64,000 bases of DNA from contig OZ252018.1 in the NCBI GenBank assembly GCA_965247535.1, positions 558,001 through 622,000 of the forward strand, written 5' to 3'. Source of the DNA: JAPPHY01 sp965247535. Its GTDB lineage: Bacteria > Chloroflexota > Dehalococcoidia > Lucifugimonadales > UBA2985. A program made the translations under genes and the position numbers. The notes beneath the pieces are model-generated. The model saw nothing but the letters and a program-made list of their open reading frames with translations. It ran no database searches and was not told the DNA's origin. Positions within the stretch are counted from its first letter, which is position 1; every line of letters starts with the position of its first letter. Positions 43,682 to 52,811 of this stretch are shown here, piece after piece.

Positions 43682-45895
43682 ATGTCCGCATCCAATAGCC
43701 TGTACGGAGTCCTCAAGTCATGGTTTGGGTACTCCAGCTTTCGCGAGCACCAAGAGGAGATCATCGGCAACGTGCTGGCCGGCGGTGACAGCCTGGTGCT
43801 CATGCCTACCGGTGGCGGCAAGTCCCTATGCTATCAATTGCCCGCCCTGGTACTGGACGGCATCACCCTTGTCGTCTCCCCGCTGATTTCCCTTATGAAG
43901 GACCAGGTGGACGCCCTGAACCTCAACGGCATCAGCGCAAGGTACATCAACAGTTCTCTACCCGACTTTGAATTCGAACGCGTGCAGTCCCAAGTACTGG
44001 CCGGGCAGGTCAGGCTCCTGTACGTCGCGCCGGAGCGGCTGGCGCTTCCAGAGTTTCGCCGCTTTCTCTCCCGTCTTGACCTGAGTCTCATCTCAATAGA
44101 CGAGGCGCACTGCATCTCGGAGTGGGGCCATGAGTTCCGCCCCGACTATCGCAACCTGCGGCAGCTACGAGACCACTTCCCATCGGCGCCTGTCATGGCG
44201 CTGACCGCCACCGCAACGGAACGCGTCCGCCGCGACATCATCGTCCAGCTTGGACTGCGGGACTGCAGGACATTCCTGTCCAGTTTCGACCGTCCCAACC
44301 TCACCTACACTGTGCAGGCCAAAGGCCGGGACTGGATGCAGCTGACCGGTCTGCTCGAAGATGGGCGTGGGCAGTCGACCATCGTCTACTGCTTCTCACG
44401 GCAGGAGACTGAAGACCTGGCCCGGTTCCTCAACGACCGCGGTCTGCCTGCGCGCCCATATCACGCCGGACTGGACGCCGAAATCCGCCATCGCAACCAG
44501 GAGGACTTCATTCGAGACAGGGTCTCCGTAGTTGTGGCGACCATTGCCTTTGGCATGGGCATCGACAAGCCGGACGTCCGGCTCGTAGTGCACTACGGTC
44601 TCCCCAGGTCTGTCGAGGGCTACTACCAGGAAACGGGGCGCGCCGGTAGGGACGGCCTGCCCAGCGATTGCGTCCTGTTCTTTTCCTACGCCGACAAAGC
44701 CAGGCAGGAGTACTTCATCAACCGGATTGAGGGCGAATCGGAGCGGCGCAACGCCCGGGAGAAGCTGGACCGGATGGTGGAATTGGCGCAGCTTCCTACC
44801 TGCCGCCGCCGATTCATGCTGGAGTATTTCGGCGAGCAACGAACTGAGGCGCATTGCGGCGGCTGTGACGTGTGCCTGGAGTCGAGGGGAAGCTTCGACG
44901 CCACAGAGGTGGCACAGAAGATTCTGTCGGCGGTGATACGCACCGGCGAACGCTTTGGTGCGCAGCACGTCATCCAGGTGCTGACCGGAAGCCGCGAGAA
45001 GCGCGTGTTGGAGTTGGGGCACGACAGGCTGAGCGTGTACGGCATTGCGAGGGACGCGGGTCGTGCGCAGTTGCGTGAGATAATGGGACAGCTCCAGGCA
45101 GTGGGACTGCTGGAACGCGCGCAGAGCGAGTTCCCGATTCTGCAGGTTTCGGATGAGGGGCGAGCCTTCCTGCACGAGCGGCGGACGCTGACGCTGCCCC
45201 GGCCGCAGTCGGCCGACGCGGGCAGTCGCCCGGCGGCATCGGCTTACTATGATGAAGCCCTGTTCGAGGAGTTGCGGGCAGTGCGACGGCGGCTGGCCGA
45301 GGATCGCAACGTCCCCCCATACGTAGTGTTCGCCGACGCGTCGCTGCGGCACATGGCGGCGGCTGTTCCACGCAGCTCTGCGGAATTCCTGGACATTCAC
45401 GGCGTGGGCAGTTCAAAGGCGGAGCAGTACAGCGAAACCTTCCTGGAGGCAATAACGCTCTACGCAGAGAAGAACGGCGTGCAACGCAAGGACGGCGCAG
45501 CTCCGACGCGACGCGAACCGGCGGACCGGTACGAAGCCGGACGGTCCGCAGAGCCGCGGCGCCCACGGGGAGCCACCTACGATGAAACCATGCGCCTGCT
45601 GTCGCAGGGACTGTCCGTCAGTGAGATAGCAACACACAGGAGACTATCGGAGTCTACGGTCGTCGGCCATCTCGAACGCCTGGCAGACAAGGGAACGGCC
45701 ATGGAGCTTGAGTGCCTGTTGCCTGACGCGGAGAGACTGAGCCGAATGGAGGCGGCCTTTGAGGCCTGCGGCAGTGCAGTCCTCAGGCCGGCCTGGGAGT
45801 TTCTCGGTGAGCAGTTCACCTATGTAGAACTCCGGCTGGGACGCATTTACCTGCGCCAGGAAGGAAGACTGAAGGCTTCGACGAGCTCGCCATGA
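43682..45895 (+). CDS. recQ: ATP-dependent DNA helicase RecQ
   Basis: A 737-residue RecQ. Helicase domain with Walker A MPTGGGKSLCYQLP, DEAHCISEWGH motif II and LTATAT; second domain with ATIAFGMGIDKPDVRL and QETGRAGRDG; RecQ-Ct zinc cysteines (CRRRFML, CGGCDVC) and winged helix; a HRDC domain around residues 530-600 (LRAVRRRLAEDRNVPPYVVF); and a C-terminal helix-turn-helix domain (GLSVSEIATHRRLSESTVVGHL) found in some RecQ proteins. It unwinds DNA 3' to 5' in recombination repair. Confidence 0.96.
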   Translation: MSASNSLYGVLKSWFGYSSFREHQEEIIGNVLAGGDSLVLMPTGGGKSLCYQLPALVLDGITLVVSPLISLMKDQVDALNLNGISARYINSSLPDFEFERVQSQVLAGQVRLLYVAPERLALPEFRRFLSRLDLSLISIDEAHCISEWGHEFRPDYRNLRQLRDHFPSAPVMALTATATERVRRDIIVQLGLRDCRTFLSSFDRPNLTYTVQAKGRDWMQLTGLLEDGRGQSTIVYCFSRQETEDLARFLNDRGLPARPYHAGLDAEIRHRNQEDFIRDRVSVVVATIAFGMGIDKPDVRLVVHYGLPRSVEGYYQETGRAGRDGLPSDCVLFFSYADKARQEYFINRIEGESERRNAREKLDRMVELAQLPTCRRRFMLEYFGEQRTEAHCGGCDVCLESRGSFDATEVAQKILSAVIRTGERFGAQHVIQVLTGSREKRVLELGHDRLSVYGIARDAGRAQLREIMGQLQAVGLLERAQSEFPILQVSDEGRAFLHERRTLTLPRPQSADAGSRPAASAYYDEALFEELRAVRRRLAEDRNVPPYVVFADASLRHMAAAVPRSSAEFLDIHGVGSSKAEQYSETFLEAITLYAEKNGVQRKDGAAPTRREPADRYEAGRSAEPRRPRGATYDETMRLLSQGLSVSEIATHRRLSESTVVGHLERLADKGTAMELECLLPDAERLSRMEAAFEACGSAVLRPAWEFLGEQFTYVELRLGRIYLRQEGRLKASTSSP

Positions 45896-45948
45896 GCTGG
45901 TACGGAAGGTAGGCTTACCACGAGTCGGGGCGGCGCGAAGCCCGCCGC

Positions 45949-46992
45949 CTATAGAGGCAGGTGCACGGCTCGCCCGGTGCGGGCGCTCAGGGCTACCGCC
46001 TCCGTGAACTCCATGTACGCCAGGCCGTCCTCGAAGGTGGTGAGACGCACGGGCTCCAGCCCTCGGATGGCGCTCACGAACTCCTCCTCCACTCGCCACG
46101 ACTGCTGCTGCTCGACGGGCACCTCGATCTCCGCGAGAGTGTCGTCGCCGCGGCGGCCGCCGAACAGCCGCATTGGCCCCGTGTCCAGGTGCAGCGTGCC
46201 CTCCGTGCCGAAGAGCCACACGTCGCCGGACGGCGCCAGGCCGGTGACAGCGCTGAATGTCATGTGCGCCTGCGCCCCCGTGGCCAGCCGGCTGAGCACG
46301 TCCACGTGGTCCGGTATCGTGACCGGCCGCAGCAGGCCGTCGGCGTCAACGCGCTGGGGCACCGTCACGCTGGTCATGGCCCTGACCTCGGTGGCCGGGC
46401 CAATCCACCGCATCATCGCCTCATACCACACGCCCAGGAACAGCACGTTGTGGCCGCTCACTGTGCGGTCGTGGCGCCACTGCAGCGGCCCGCCGAACTC
46501 CGGGAAGCCGGCGCCGGAGACCCGCATCTCGACTGATGTGAGCGCGCCCAGGTAGCCGGACGACACAAGCTCGCGGATGGTGGTGTCTACCTTCAGCGTG
46601 AACGGCGACGGCACAACCTGCGCGACGAGGTGCGGGTGGAGGCGCGATGCGTTGAGCATGGCCCGGGCCTCGGCTGCGTCCATGGCCATGCGCGCCTCCG
46701 TGAGGACGTGCTTGCCGGCCTCGAGCGCTGCCAGCGTGATGGGGCAGTGCATGTAGGGCCAGGTGCCGATGCAGACCGCGTCGATGTCCGGTGACTGCAC
46801 CAGCTGCTTCCAGTCGTCGAACACGCGAGGGATTTCGAACTCGTCCGCGACGCGCTGAGCGGACTCCCGGCTGCGGTTGGCCACGCCCACCACGTCGACG
46901 CCCTCCAGGGTCTGGAATCCTGGTATGTGGCGCGCGCGGCTGTTGGCGCCGGCCCCCACCATACCCACGCGTATGCTGCTGTCGCTGGTCAT
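45949..46992 (-). CDS. Gfo/Idh/MocA family oxidoreductase
   Basis: A 347-residue NAD(P)-dependent dehydrogenase of the glucose-fructose oxidoreductase family. The dinucleotide motif MVGAGANSRARHIPGF begins the Rossmann fold, CIGTWPYMHCPITLAALEAGKHVLTEARM is the typical EKP-like region (here EAR), and a C-terminal beta domain follows. Substrates are usually sugars or inositols, but the catalytic lysine of the EKP motif appears to be Ala-Arg in this protein, so activity is uncertain. Start follows GGAGG. Confidence 0.83.
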   Translation of the reverse strand: MTSDSSIRVGMVGAGANSRARHIPGFQTLEGVDVVGVANRSRESAQRVADEFEIPRVFDDWKQLVQSPDIDAVCIGTWPYMHCPITLAALEAGKHVLTEARMAMDAAEARAMLNASRLHPHLVAQVVPSPFTLKVDTTIRELVSSGYLGALTSVEMRVSGAGFPEFGGPLQWRHDRTVSGHNVLFLGVWYEAMMRWIGPATEVRAMTSVTVPQRVDADGLLRPVTIPDHVDVLSRLATGAQAHMTFSAVTGLAPSGDVWLFGTEGTLHLDTGPMRLFGGRRGDDTLAEIEVPVEQQQSWRVEEEFVSAIRGLEPVRLTTFEDGLAYMEFTEAVALSARTGRAVHLPL

Positions 46993-47032
46993 GCCGCCTC
47001 CGGTCCGCGAAAGCCGCGGCTGCTCTCAACAA

Positions 47033-47060
47033 GAGTGGGTACGCCGCGGCGTACCCACTC
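47033..47060. terminator. Perfect 28-bp palindrome between prx and the oxidoreductase
   Basis: GAGTGGGTACGCCG joined to its exact reverse complement, without loop. No good T-run follows on either strand. It lies between two minus-strand genes, so it may slow polymerase or act as an operator or recombination site. Confidence 0.5.
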
Positions 47061-47098
47061 AATCGCATCTTTCGAATGCCCCATTGTAGGGAGGCTTC

Positions 47099-47761
47099 CT
47101 AACTCGTCGGGTCCTTGACCTTTCGCAGGTAGGGCGTCACGGTCTCCCACCCGTCCGGGTACAACTCCTGCGCCGCCTCGTTGTTGATGGACGGCAGGAT
47201 GATCACGTCTTCGCCCTTCTCCCAGTTGGCGGGCGTGGCCACCCGGTGGTTGGCCGTGATCTGGCAGGAGTCGAGAACCCTGAGGAGCTCGTCGAAGTTG
47301 CGGCCGGAGCTCATCGGATACGTGAGGTTCATCTTGATTCGCTTGTCGGGGCCGACCAGGAACACGGAGCGAACGGTCGCGTTGTCCGCGGCCGTCCTGC
47401 CCTCGGACGAGTCGCCGCTTTCAGCGGGCAGCATGTCGTAGAGCTTGGCCACGCTAAGCTCCTCATCGGCAATTATGGGGAAGTTGAGCTCGGTGCCCGC
47501 GAGCTGCTCGATGTCAGCCGCCCATCTCCGGTGGTCGTCCACCTTGTCCACGCTCAGTCCGATGACCTTGCAGGACCGCTTCTGGAACTCACCGTTGATC
47601 TTCGCCACGTAGCTGAGCTCGGTGGCGCAGACCGGCGTAAAGTCCTTGGGGTGCGAGAAGAGCATGGCCCAGCCGTCGCCCATCCACTCGTGGAAGCTGA
47701 CCGTGCCCTCGCTGGTCTCGGCCGTAAAGTCCGGCGCCTCGTCGTTGATTCGTAGTGACAT
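47099..47761 (-). CDS. 1-Cys peroxiredoxin (Prx6 family)
   Basis: A 220-residue peroxidase. The catalytic motif is HPKDFTPVCATELS with peroxidatic Cys45, and the long C-terminal domain (about 165-220) places it in the Prx6/AhpE-like 1-Cys group. It reduces H2O2 and lipid peroxides and needs an outside thiol for turnover; the glutaredoxin-like gene nearby might serve. Start ATG at 47761 follows AAGGAGGAG. Confidence 0.93.
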   Translation of the reverse strand: MSLRINDEAPDFTAETSEGTVSFHEWMGDGWAMLFSHPKDFTPVCATELSYVAKINGEFQKRSCKVIGLSVDKVDDHRRWAADIEQLAGTELNFPIIADEELSVAKLYDMLPAESGDSSEGRTAADNATVRSVFLVGPDKRIKMNLTYPMSSGRNFDELLRVLDSCQITANHRVATPANWEKGEDVIILPSINNEAAQELYPDGWETVTPYLRKVKDPTS

Positions 47762-48004
47762 ATTCTGCTCCTCCTTTGCCTGAAGTGTCCTGGAGAGGTG
47801 TCCGCTCGCCGCGGGATCCTGCGAAGCGGGCTACGCGGATTCGTACGCCCGCCGTATATCTCTCTAAATCTTACATCATTTGCCCCGCTCACGCCAGCGG
47901 TTCCCTATCGACTTGGGCGCTGCTGCGCGGTAGAATCTACCAGGGACAAGTGAGGCCCCGCAGAGCAGCGCGGGCCCTGACAATCACTCTAGAGGGGGTA
48001 GACC

Positions 48005-49327
48005 ATGCCAACCGAAAATGCACCGCCATCCATGTACAGAGCCACGGAAGGACTGGGGGTGTGGGAGCACAGGGGAAAGGTGGTTGCCGTTGGTATTGGT
48101 GTTTCGCCCACGGCGCGACGTTGGGACGAGACCACCGACACCAGCCTGGGCGCGTGGAGCATCCTCGCGCTCCGCAGGGCCATGGAGGACGCGGGCGTCT
48201 CGCCTGACCAGGTCGATGGCTTGGTGATGGCGCAGGACACCTCCACGGGTTCGCCGTGGCCGACCGGCAAGCCGATCCCGGAGGACTTCCTCAATACCTA
48301 CCAGTCCACCGACAATCCACTGGACGGCATCGCCAGGCTCAGCTCGGAGTGGATGCTCAAGAACATGCCGGAGCTGACCAACGTGGACTTCACCATGTAC
48401 GGCCCCGGCTGCATGTCCAACGCACTGGTGGTGGGGGCGCAGGCCGTGGGTGAGGGCCTGACCGACGTGTGCCTGGTGCTCAAGGGGTGGCACAACTTTG
48501 GCGGGCGGTACTACGTGGGACAGGGCGCCGCGGCGGGCGACACGATTGGCGGCGGCGGTAAGTGGACCGGCCTGTGGGGCACGGTTGCCTGCTACAACAC
48601 CGCCATGATATTCGAGTCCTACTGCCGCAAGTACGGCAAGAGCCACGACATGATGGCGCAGTTCGTGGTCGAGGAGAAGCGCAATGGGCTGCTCTACCCC
48701 GAGGGCTTCTGGGCGCAGCACCGCCCGGAGGTTCTGACCGTCGAGGACTACCTGGCGGCCCGCTGGATCGCCAAGCCCGCCAACCTCTTCGACAACGACC
48801 TGCCCATCTGCGTTTCCGGCGCATTCCTCCTCACAACCGAGGAGCGCGCCAGGGACATGAAGCAGAAGCCGGTCTACATCCTCAACCACACCAGGACGGC
48901 TCCCCAGACTCGCAGCGTGGTGCCCACGTTGGAGGAGTGGCAGGCCGCAGCGGACAGCACGGGGCGCAAGCTGTACGAGGGATCCGGGCTCAGCCCCAGC
49001 GACCTGTCCTTTGAGAACATGTATGACGGCTTCACGCTGTTCCATCAGTTCCACCTGGAGGGTCTGCGGTTTGCAGGCGTGCAGCCCGGCGAGGCGCTGG
49101 ACTTCTACCAGACGGACATCTCGATCGAAGGGCCGAACCCCGTGTCGCCCAGCGGCGGCAACGCCGGTGCCGGGCGCACCCGCTTCTGGCTGCACATGGA
49201 CTCAGTGCTGCAGATTCAGGGCAGGGCGGGCGACCGCCAGATACACATACCCGCGGAGGCGGGTGTTTCCGGCGCGTTCTTCCCGGACAACAACTACTCG
49301 GTGGTCTGGGCGGCCAGCGCCGACTAG
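48005..49327 (+). CDS. Thiolase-like protein (lipid-transfer/acetyl-CoA acetyltransferase family)
   Basis: A 440-residue thiolase-superfamily protein starting behind GAGGGGG. Nucleophile region YGPGCMSNALVVGAQAV matches the thiolase active-site Cys motif, and the N-terminal RRAMEDAGVSPDQVDGLVM is typical of SCP-x-like thiolases. C-terminal motifs are weaker: the usual GGG-HP box is altered (VSPSGGNAGAG), so CoA chemistry is plausible but substrate unclear. Such proteins are numerous in lipid- and steroid-degrading bacteria. Confidence 0.8.
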   Translation: MPTENAPPSMYRATEGLGVWEHRGKVVAVGIGVSPTARRWDETTDTSLGAWSILALRRAMEDAGVSPDQVDGLVMAQDTSTGSPWPTGKPIPEDFLNTYQSTDNPLDGIARLSSEWMLKNMPELTNVDFTMYGPGCMSNALVVGAQAVGEGLTDVCLVLKGWHNFGGRYYVGQGAAAGDTIGGGGKWTGLWGTVACYNTAMIFESYCRKYGKSHDMMAQFVVEEKRNGLLYPEGFWAQHRPEVLTVEDYLAARWIAKPANLFDNDLPICVSGAFLLTTEERARDMKQKPVYILNHTRTAPQTRSVVPTLEEWQAAADSTGRKLYEGSGLSPSDLSFENMYDGFTLFHQFHLEGLRFAGVQPGEALDFYQTDISIEGPNPVSPSGGNAGAGRTRFWLHMDSVLQIQGRAGDRQIHIPAEAGVSGAFFPDNNYSVVWAASAD

Positions 49328-49366
49328 TCAGGACCAGAAACTATCGGGGCGAGGGGCGCGCTGCTG

Positions 49367-49594
49367 TCAGCCGATGTAGCAGCCCCTCCGCCCTCCTAAT
49401 CTCCTCTCTACGCGCCCGTCCGGGTACACGACGATGGGCACGGCGTCACCCAGCTTGCGCGCTTCGTCCATTGCCTCCTGGCTCAGGTCTGCGCGCCGCT
49501 CCTCGTAGGCGATGCCCTCCGCGTCCCACTGCTCAAGCAGTCTCGCGCACGCCGGGCAGCCCCTGATGCTGTAGACGATGGGAAGCGAAGCCAT
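49367..49594 (-). CDS. Glutaredoxin-like protein
   Basis: A 75-residue thioredoxin-fold protein. IVYSIRGCPACARLLEQW has a CPAC redox motif, and VPIVVYPDGR gives the cis-proline segment. C-terminal CYIG resembles the GGRxCYIG end of short bacterial glutaredoxins. I set the start at the ATG at 49594 (MASLP); an earlier in-frame extension is GC-rich filler. It could recycle thiol enzymes such as the peroxiredoxin. Confidence 0.85.
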   Translation of the reverse strand: MASLPIVYSIRGCPACARLLEQWDAEGIAYEERRADLSQEAMDEARKLGDAVPIVVYPDGRVERRLGGRRGCYIG

Positions 49595-49647
49595 GTCCGT
49601 CACCTCCGGTTCAGCGTGGCGGCCGCACGTCCAGCTCACGTGGTTCG

Positions 49648-49668
49648 ACAGGCTCATCCCCGTATCAG
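49648..49668. repeat. Dispersed repeat, family C, half copy
   Basis: GTGGTTCGACAGGCTCATC, with a separate small hairpin, CCCCGTA/TACGGGG, just after it. Confidence 0.45.
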
Positions 49669-49703
49669 GTACGGGGAAAGCTATGCGCTGGTGGAATGCC
49701 CGC

Positions 49704-51365
49704 CTACTGCAGCTGCCTGAGCCTGGGGCTTACTATCAGTATGACGATGGCCACGAATATGAGGATTCCGGCCATGATACCGAGCGCCACGGGCGCGCCC
49801 ACCCGCTCGGCCACCAGCGTGACGGGCAGCACGCCGGCGGGCATTATGCCCATGTTCAGCCCGAATATGCTCATCACCCGGCCGCGGTACTCCTGGGTGG
49901 TGTACTCCATCATGAGGCTGCTCGTGAGCGTCATCCGCGCGGCCTGAATCACACCGACGACCACCAGGATGGCGACGCCCGTCATGAACGCCGGCGCGAA
50001 GTGGGACGTGGCGGCAAAGCTGAGAAGCACCAGGCCGGAGAGGATCCCGCTGGCCACCAGTGCAAGTCCCCGCCGCGAGACCTTCCCAAGAAACGCTATT
50101 ACCAGGGTGCCGCCCAGCGCGCCCAATCCCATCGCGCTCATCAGCGTGCCCAGGCCGTCCGGGCCCACCTCGAACACGTCCTTGGCAAAAATTGGCAGTA
50201 TGAAGCGAATGGGCATGGCGAAGATTATGGTTGAGAAAGAGAGGATTAGCAGGACTAGGATAACGCGGTTGTCGAATACGTAGCTGAAGCCATCGCGGAT
50301 GTCGCCCAGGACCGTGGTCCGGCGGTCCCTTGGTGGTACCTCGACCTTGGGCAGTCGGGTGGTGAATAGCACGGCCAGCACGTACATACCGGCGATCACG
50401 TAGTATACAGACTCGACGCCAATTTTGGCGATGAGTTGCCCGGCCAGCACGGGCACCACCATCGTGGTAAGGCTCATTACCATCGCATTCAGGGCTATGG
50501 CATTGGTGAGCCTGTCCATCCCCACGAGCTGCGGGGTGATGGCCTGGCGCGCCGGCATCACGAGCGGCATCACGCTGCCCTGCATCGCCGATGCCGCGAG
50601 CAGATGAAGCCAGGTGATGGTACCGGTTGTGATGGACACGGCGACGAACAGGGCTACTCCCATCGAAACCACCTGGCTCGCCTGGATGACTCGCTTCTTG
50701 TCCATCCGGTCCGCCACGACGCCGCCGAATAGCGCCAGCGATACCGCCGGCACCGCGGCCGTCGCCACCACCAGGCCGAGCAGCGACTCCCTCCCCGTCA
50801 GTTCAAACACGTAGAAGCCGCCCGTCAGCATGAGCATCTGCATGGCGCCCATCTGGAGCAGGAAGCCAATCCACAGGTTGCGATACGAGGCTACGCCAAG
50901 GGAGTCGAAGGTGCGCTTCAGCGCGGCGGTTGAGGTGAATGAGGATAGCGTCAGCCCCTGTGGCCTCGGCATGGCGCCCGGTTGCCCTCCAGGCGGCCCG
51001 GCTGCGACGGCAGTGGCCTGCGCGGTCGCCGTTCCGGCGCGGCGAGCCGCGGCCACCGGCTCGCCGTCCTCCGCTCGCGAGGCGCTCCAGCTTCCGTTGC
51101 CCATAGCTCCGAACTGCACCTGCCCGGAGGCCTGGTCGCCGTCGACTGTCCCGGCGAACGCCAGGTTTATCGGGCCCATGGGACCGGACACGGTCGCGTT
51201 GAACTCTACGTCGCCGCCTGTGGCTCGGCCGCTCACGCTTCCGGTGCCCATGCCGGTGGTAAGAGATCCTTCCAGGCTGCCCGTGGTCTCCGTGATGGAC
51301 AGCGACGCGGGTCGCGTACCCATGGGAGAGTCCACCTGCATCTGCCAGTTGCCCTCAAACGCCAT
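49704..51365 (-). CDS. MFS transporter with N-terminal beta-rich domain
   Basis: A 553-residue protein. Residues 1-105 are soluble and beta-rich (GNWQMQVDSPMGTRPASLSI, GSVSGRATGGDVEFNATV and a closing GQVQFGAMGNGSWSA), resembling small lipocalin- or calycin-like folds. A Pro/Gly/Ala linker (106-135) leads to a 12-helix MFS permease (about 150-553) with GGVVADRMDKKRV and a central cytoplasmic loop. This fusion is unusual. Ligand unknown. Confidence 0.8.
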   Translation of the reverse strand: MAFEGNWQMQVDSPMGTRPASLSITETTGSLEGSLTTGMGTGSVSGRATGGDVEFNATVSGPMGPINLAFAGTVDGDQASGQVQFGAMGNGSWSASRAEDGEPVAAARRAGTATAQATAVAAGPPGGQPGAMPRPQGLTLSSFTSTAALKRTFDSLGVASYRNLWIGFLLQMGAMQMLMLTGGFYVFELTGRESLLGLVVATAAVPAVSLALFGGVVADRMDKKRVIQASQVVSMGVALFVAVSITTGTITWLHLLAASAMQGSVMPLVMPARQAITPQLVGMDRLTNAIALNAMVMSLTTMVVPVLAGQLIAKIGVESVYYVIAGMYVLAVLFTTRLPKVEVPPRDRRTTVLGDIRDGFSYVFDNRVILVLLILSFSTIIFAMPIRFILPIFAKDVFEVGPDGLGTLMSAMGLGALGGTLVIAFLGKVSRRGLALVASGILSGLVLLSFAATSHFAPAFMTGVAILVVVGVIQAARMTLTSSLMMEYTTQEYRGRVMSIFGLNMGIMPAGVLPVTLVAERVGAPVALGIMAGILIFVAIVILIVSPRLRQLQ

Positions 51366-51484
51366 GCACGGCCCCCTGAAGCGTGCCGGATCAAGCGATT
51401 ATACGCCCAAATCGGCCCGTTGTCTCACGTTTCGGGCGCGTGACGAGGGGGGTGGGACTGCGTCTGCCCGCGCTCTTCAGTCGG

Positions 51485-52324
51485 CTACTTGTCCAGGAGC
51501 GACAGGACCGTGTCGATCCGGTTCACCACGGATAGCAGCGCCTGCCGGTTGAAGACGAGCGTGGCCTCCTCGTAGGCCTCCGCGCCGGACGGGGCATACG
51601 CCTTGCGCCAGTCGAGATACTCGTCCACGGAGTCGGACGGATCGGGGCCGCCGTCCTTCCAGATGTAGTAGTTGTCGATCCTCACGAGCACCTTCTCGGC
51701 CTCGGAGGAGAGCGCAGGGTTGGCGTCGACGGCTACCCCGTGCAGGTTGCTCCAGTAGGCCAGGGAGTCATCCCTGTCCGCCGGCGACTCCCTGCGCAGC
51801 TCGAGCAGCAACAGGCGATGCCTGTCCAGGGAGTCGTACATCTCCTCCAGCGTCTCCAGTCTGGCGATCTCCTCCCCGGACTGAGACTGGTAGTCGCGAA
51901 GCTCAGCTCTCAGCCCGGCCTGCTCCTCCGACGCAAGCTCCAACTCCGTCTGCGCAAGCGACAGCGCGGCCAGCGCGATGTCCTCGCGCTCCAGCGCGGC
52001 GGAGACGCCGGCTTGCAGCTCCTCCACCTGCCGCGGGTCCGCGGCCGGCTCGTCGACCTGAACCGGGGGAGTGCTCGCTGCGTCCAGCTGCGCCTGCAGT
52101 TCCTGTACCTGACTTCGCAGCTCCTCGACTGCCGCCGCGTTGTCCGGGGCGGCAGTCTCCGGTTCTGCCGGCGCGCTGCCAGCGTCCAGGACGGCCACCG
52201 CAATTGCGAGTCCAAGGGCCAAGCCCAACAGCCCGGCCACCGCGCCCGCGCCCAGCGGCGCCCAGCTTCGTCTCTTCCTGCTTTCAGGTTCCAATGCGCT
52301 CATGGGTGTCATCGAGAAAAGCAT
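51485..52324 (-). CDS. Membrane-anchored coiled-coil protein
   Basis: A 279-residue protein starting at an ATG just after a TATACT box. Residues ~25-50 are one transmembrane segment (LGAGAVAGLLGLALGLAIAVAVL), then a long coiled coil (residues ~65-170, EELRSQVQELQAQLDAAS type heptads), and a C-terminal globular part with Trp-Lys motifs (YYIWKDGG, EYLDWRKAY). No catalytic motif. ATG codons at 52312 and 52303 are possible starts. An envelope scaffold role is only an inference. Confidence 0.7.
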   Translation of the reverse strand: MLFSMTPMSALEPESRKRRSWAPLGAGAVAGLLGLALGLAIAVAVLDAGSAPAEPETAAPDNAAAVEELRSQVQELQAQLDAASTPPVQVDEPAADPRQVEELQAGVSAALEREDIALAALSLAQTELELASEEQAGLRAELRDYQSQSGEEIARLETLEEMYDSLDRHRLLLLELRRESPADRDDSLAYWSNLHGVAVDANPALSSEAEKVLVRIDNYYIWKDGGPDPSDSVDEYLDWRKAYAPSGAEAYEEATLVFNRQALLSVVNRIDTVLSLLDK

Positions 52325-52488
52325 AACGTCAGAAGTATAAGGAATTGTGAAGGGTGAATGCCGGAGTAGTTGCGCGATTTGGCCGTTCGCTTCCCTCCTT
52401 GATAGGCTGAGGCGCGGGTGCGATAATCGAGGAGCGCGTAGGAAGAATCTGACGAGGCGCCGACACGGACGCGACAGAGGAGGGACAC

Positions 52489-52743
52489 TTGGAGCGGGCA
52501 AGGCGGCCGCGCCATGAGATGCCGGAGATGGTCTGGAGTGCCATCGTGGAGCAGGGGCTAGAGGGTGCCTATCACAGTCGCCCGCCATACCAGCAGAACG
52601 ACTACATCGGCTGGATCATGAGCGCCAAGCGCGAGGAGACGCGCCGCAAGCGGCTTTCGCAGATGCTGGAGGAGCTGCGCGACGGCGACCGCTACATGAA
52701 GATGGCGTACCGGCCGGGTCCCCGGGCGGTCGACCGTACCTGA
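52489..52743 (+). CDS. YdeI/OmpD-associated-like small protein
   Basis: An 84-residue protein from a TTG behind GAGGAGGG. The segment YIGWIMSAKREETRRKRLSQMLEELRDG matches the C-terminal YdeI/OmpD-associated domain (WIxxAKRxETRxxRI). The larger N-terminal domain of YdeI proteins is absent. Function unclear. Confidence 0.75.
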   Translation: MERARRPRHEMPEMVWSAIVEQGLEGAYHSRPPYQQNDYIGWIMSAKREETRRKRLSQMLEELRDGDRYMKMAYRPGPRAVDRT

Positions 52744-52811
52744 CCGACGCGCAAGATATCCGTAAGGGGCTTAAGGCAGACGTAACCAATGCGCGATACC
52801 ATGACCGTGAA

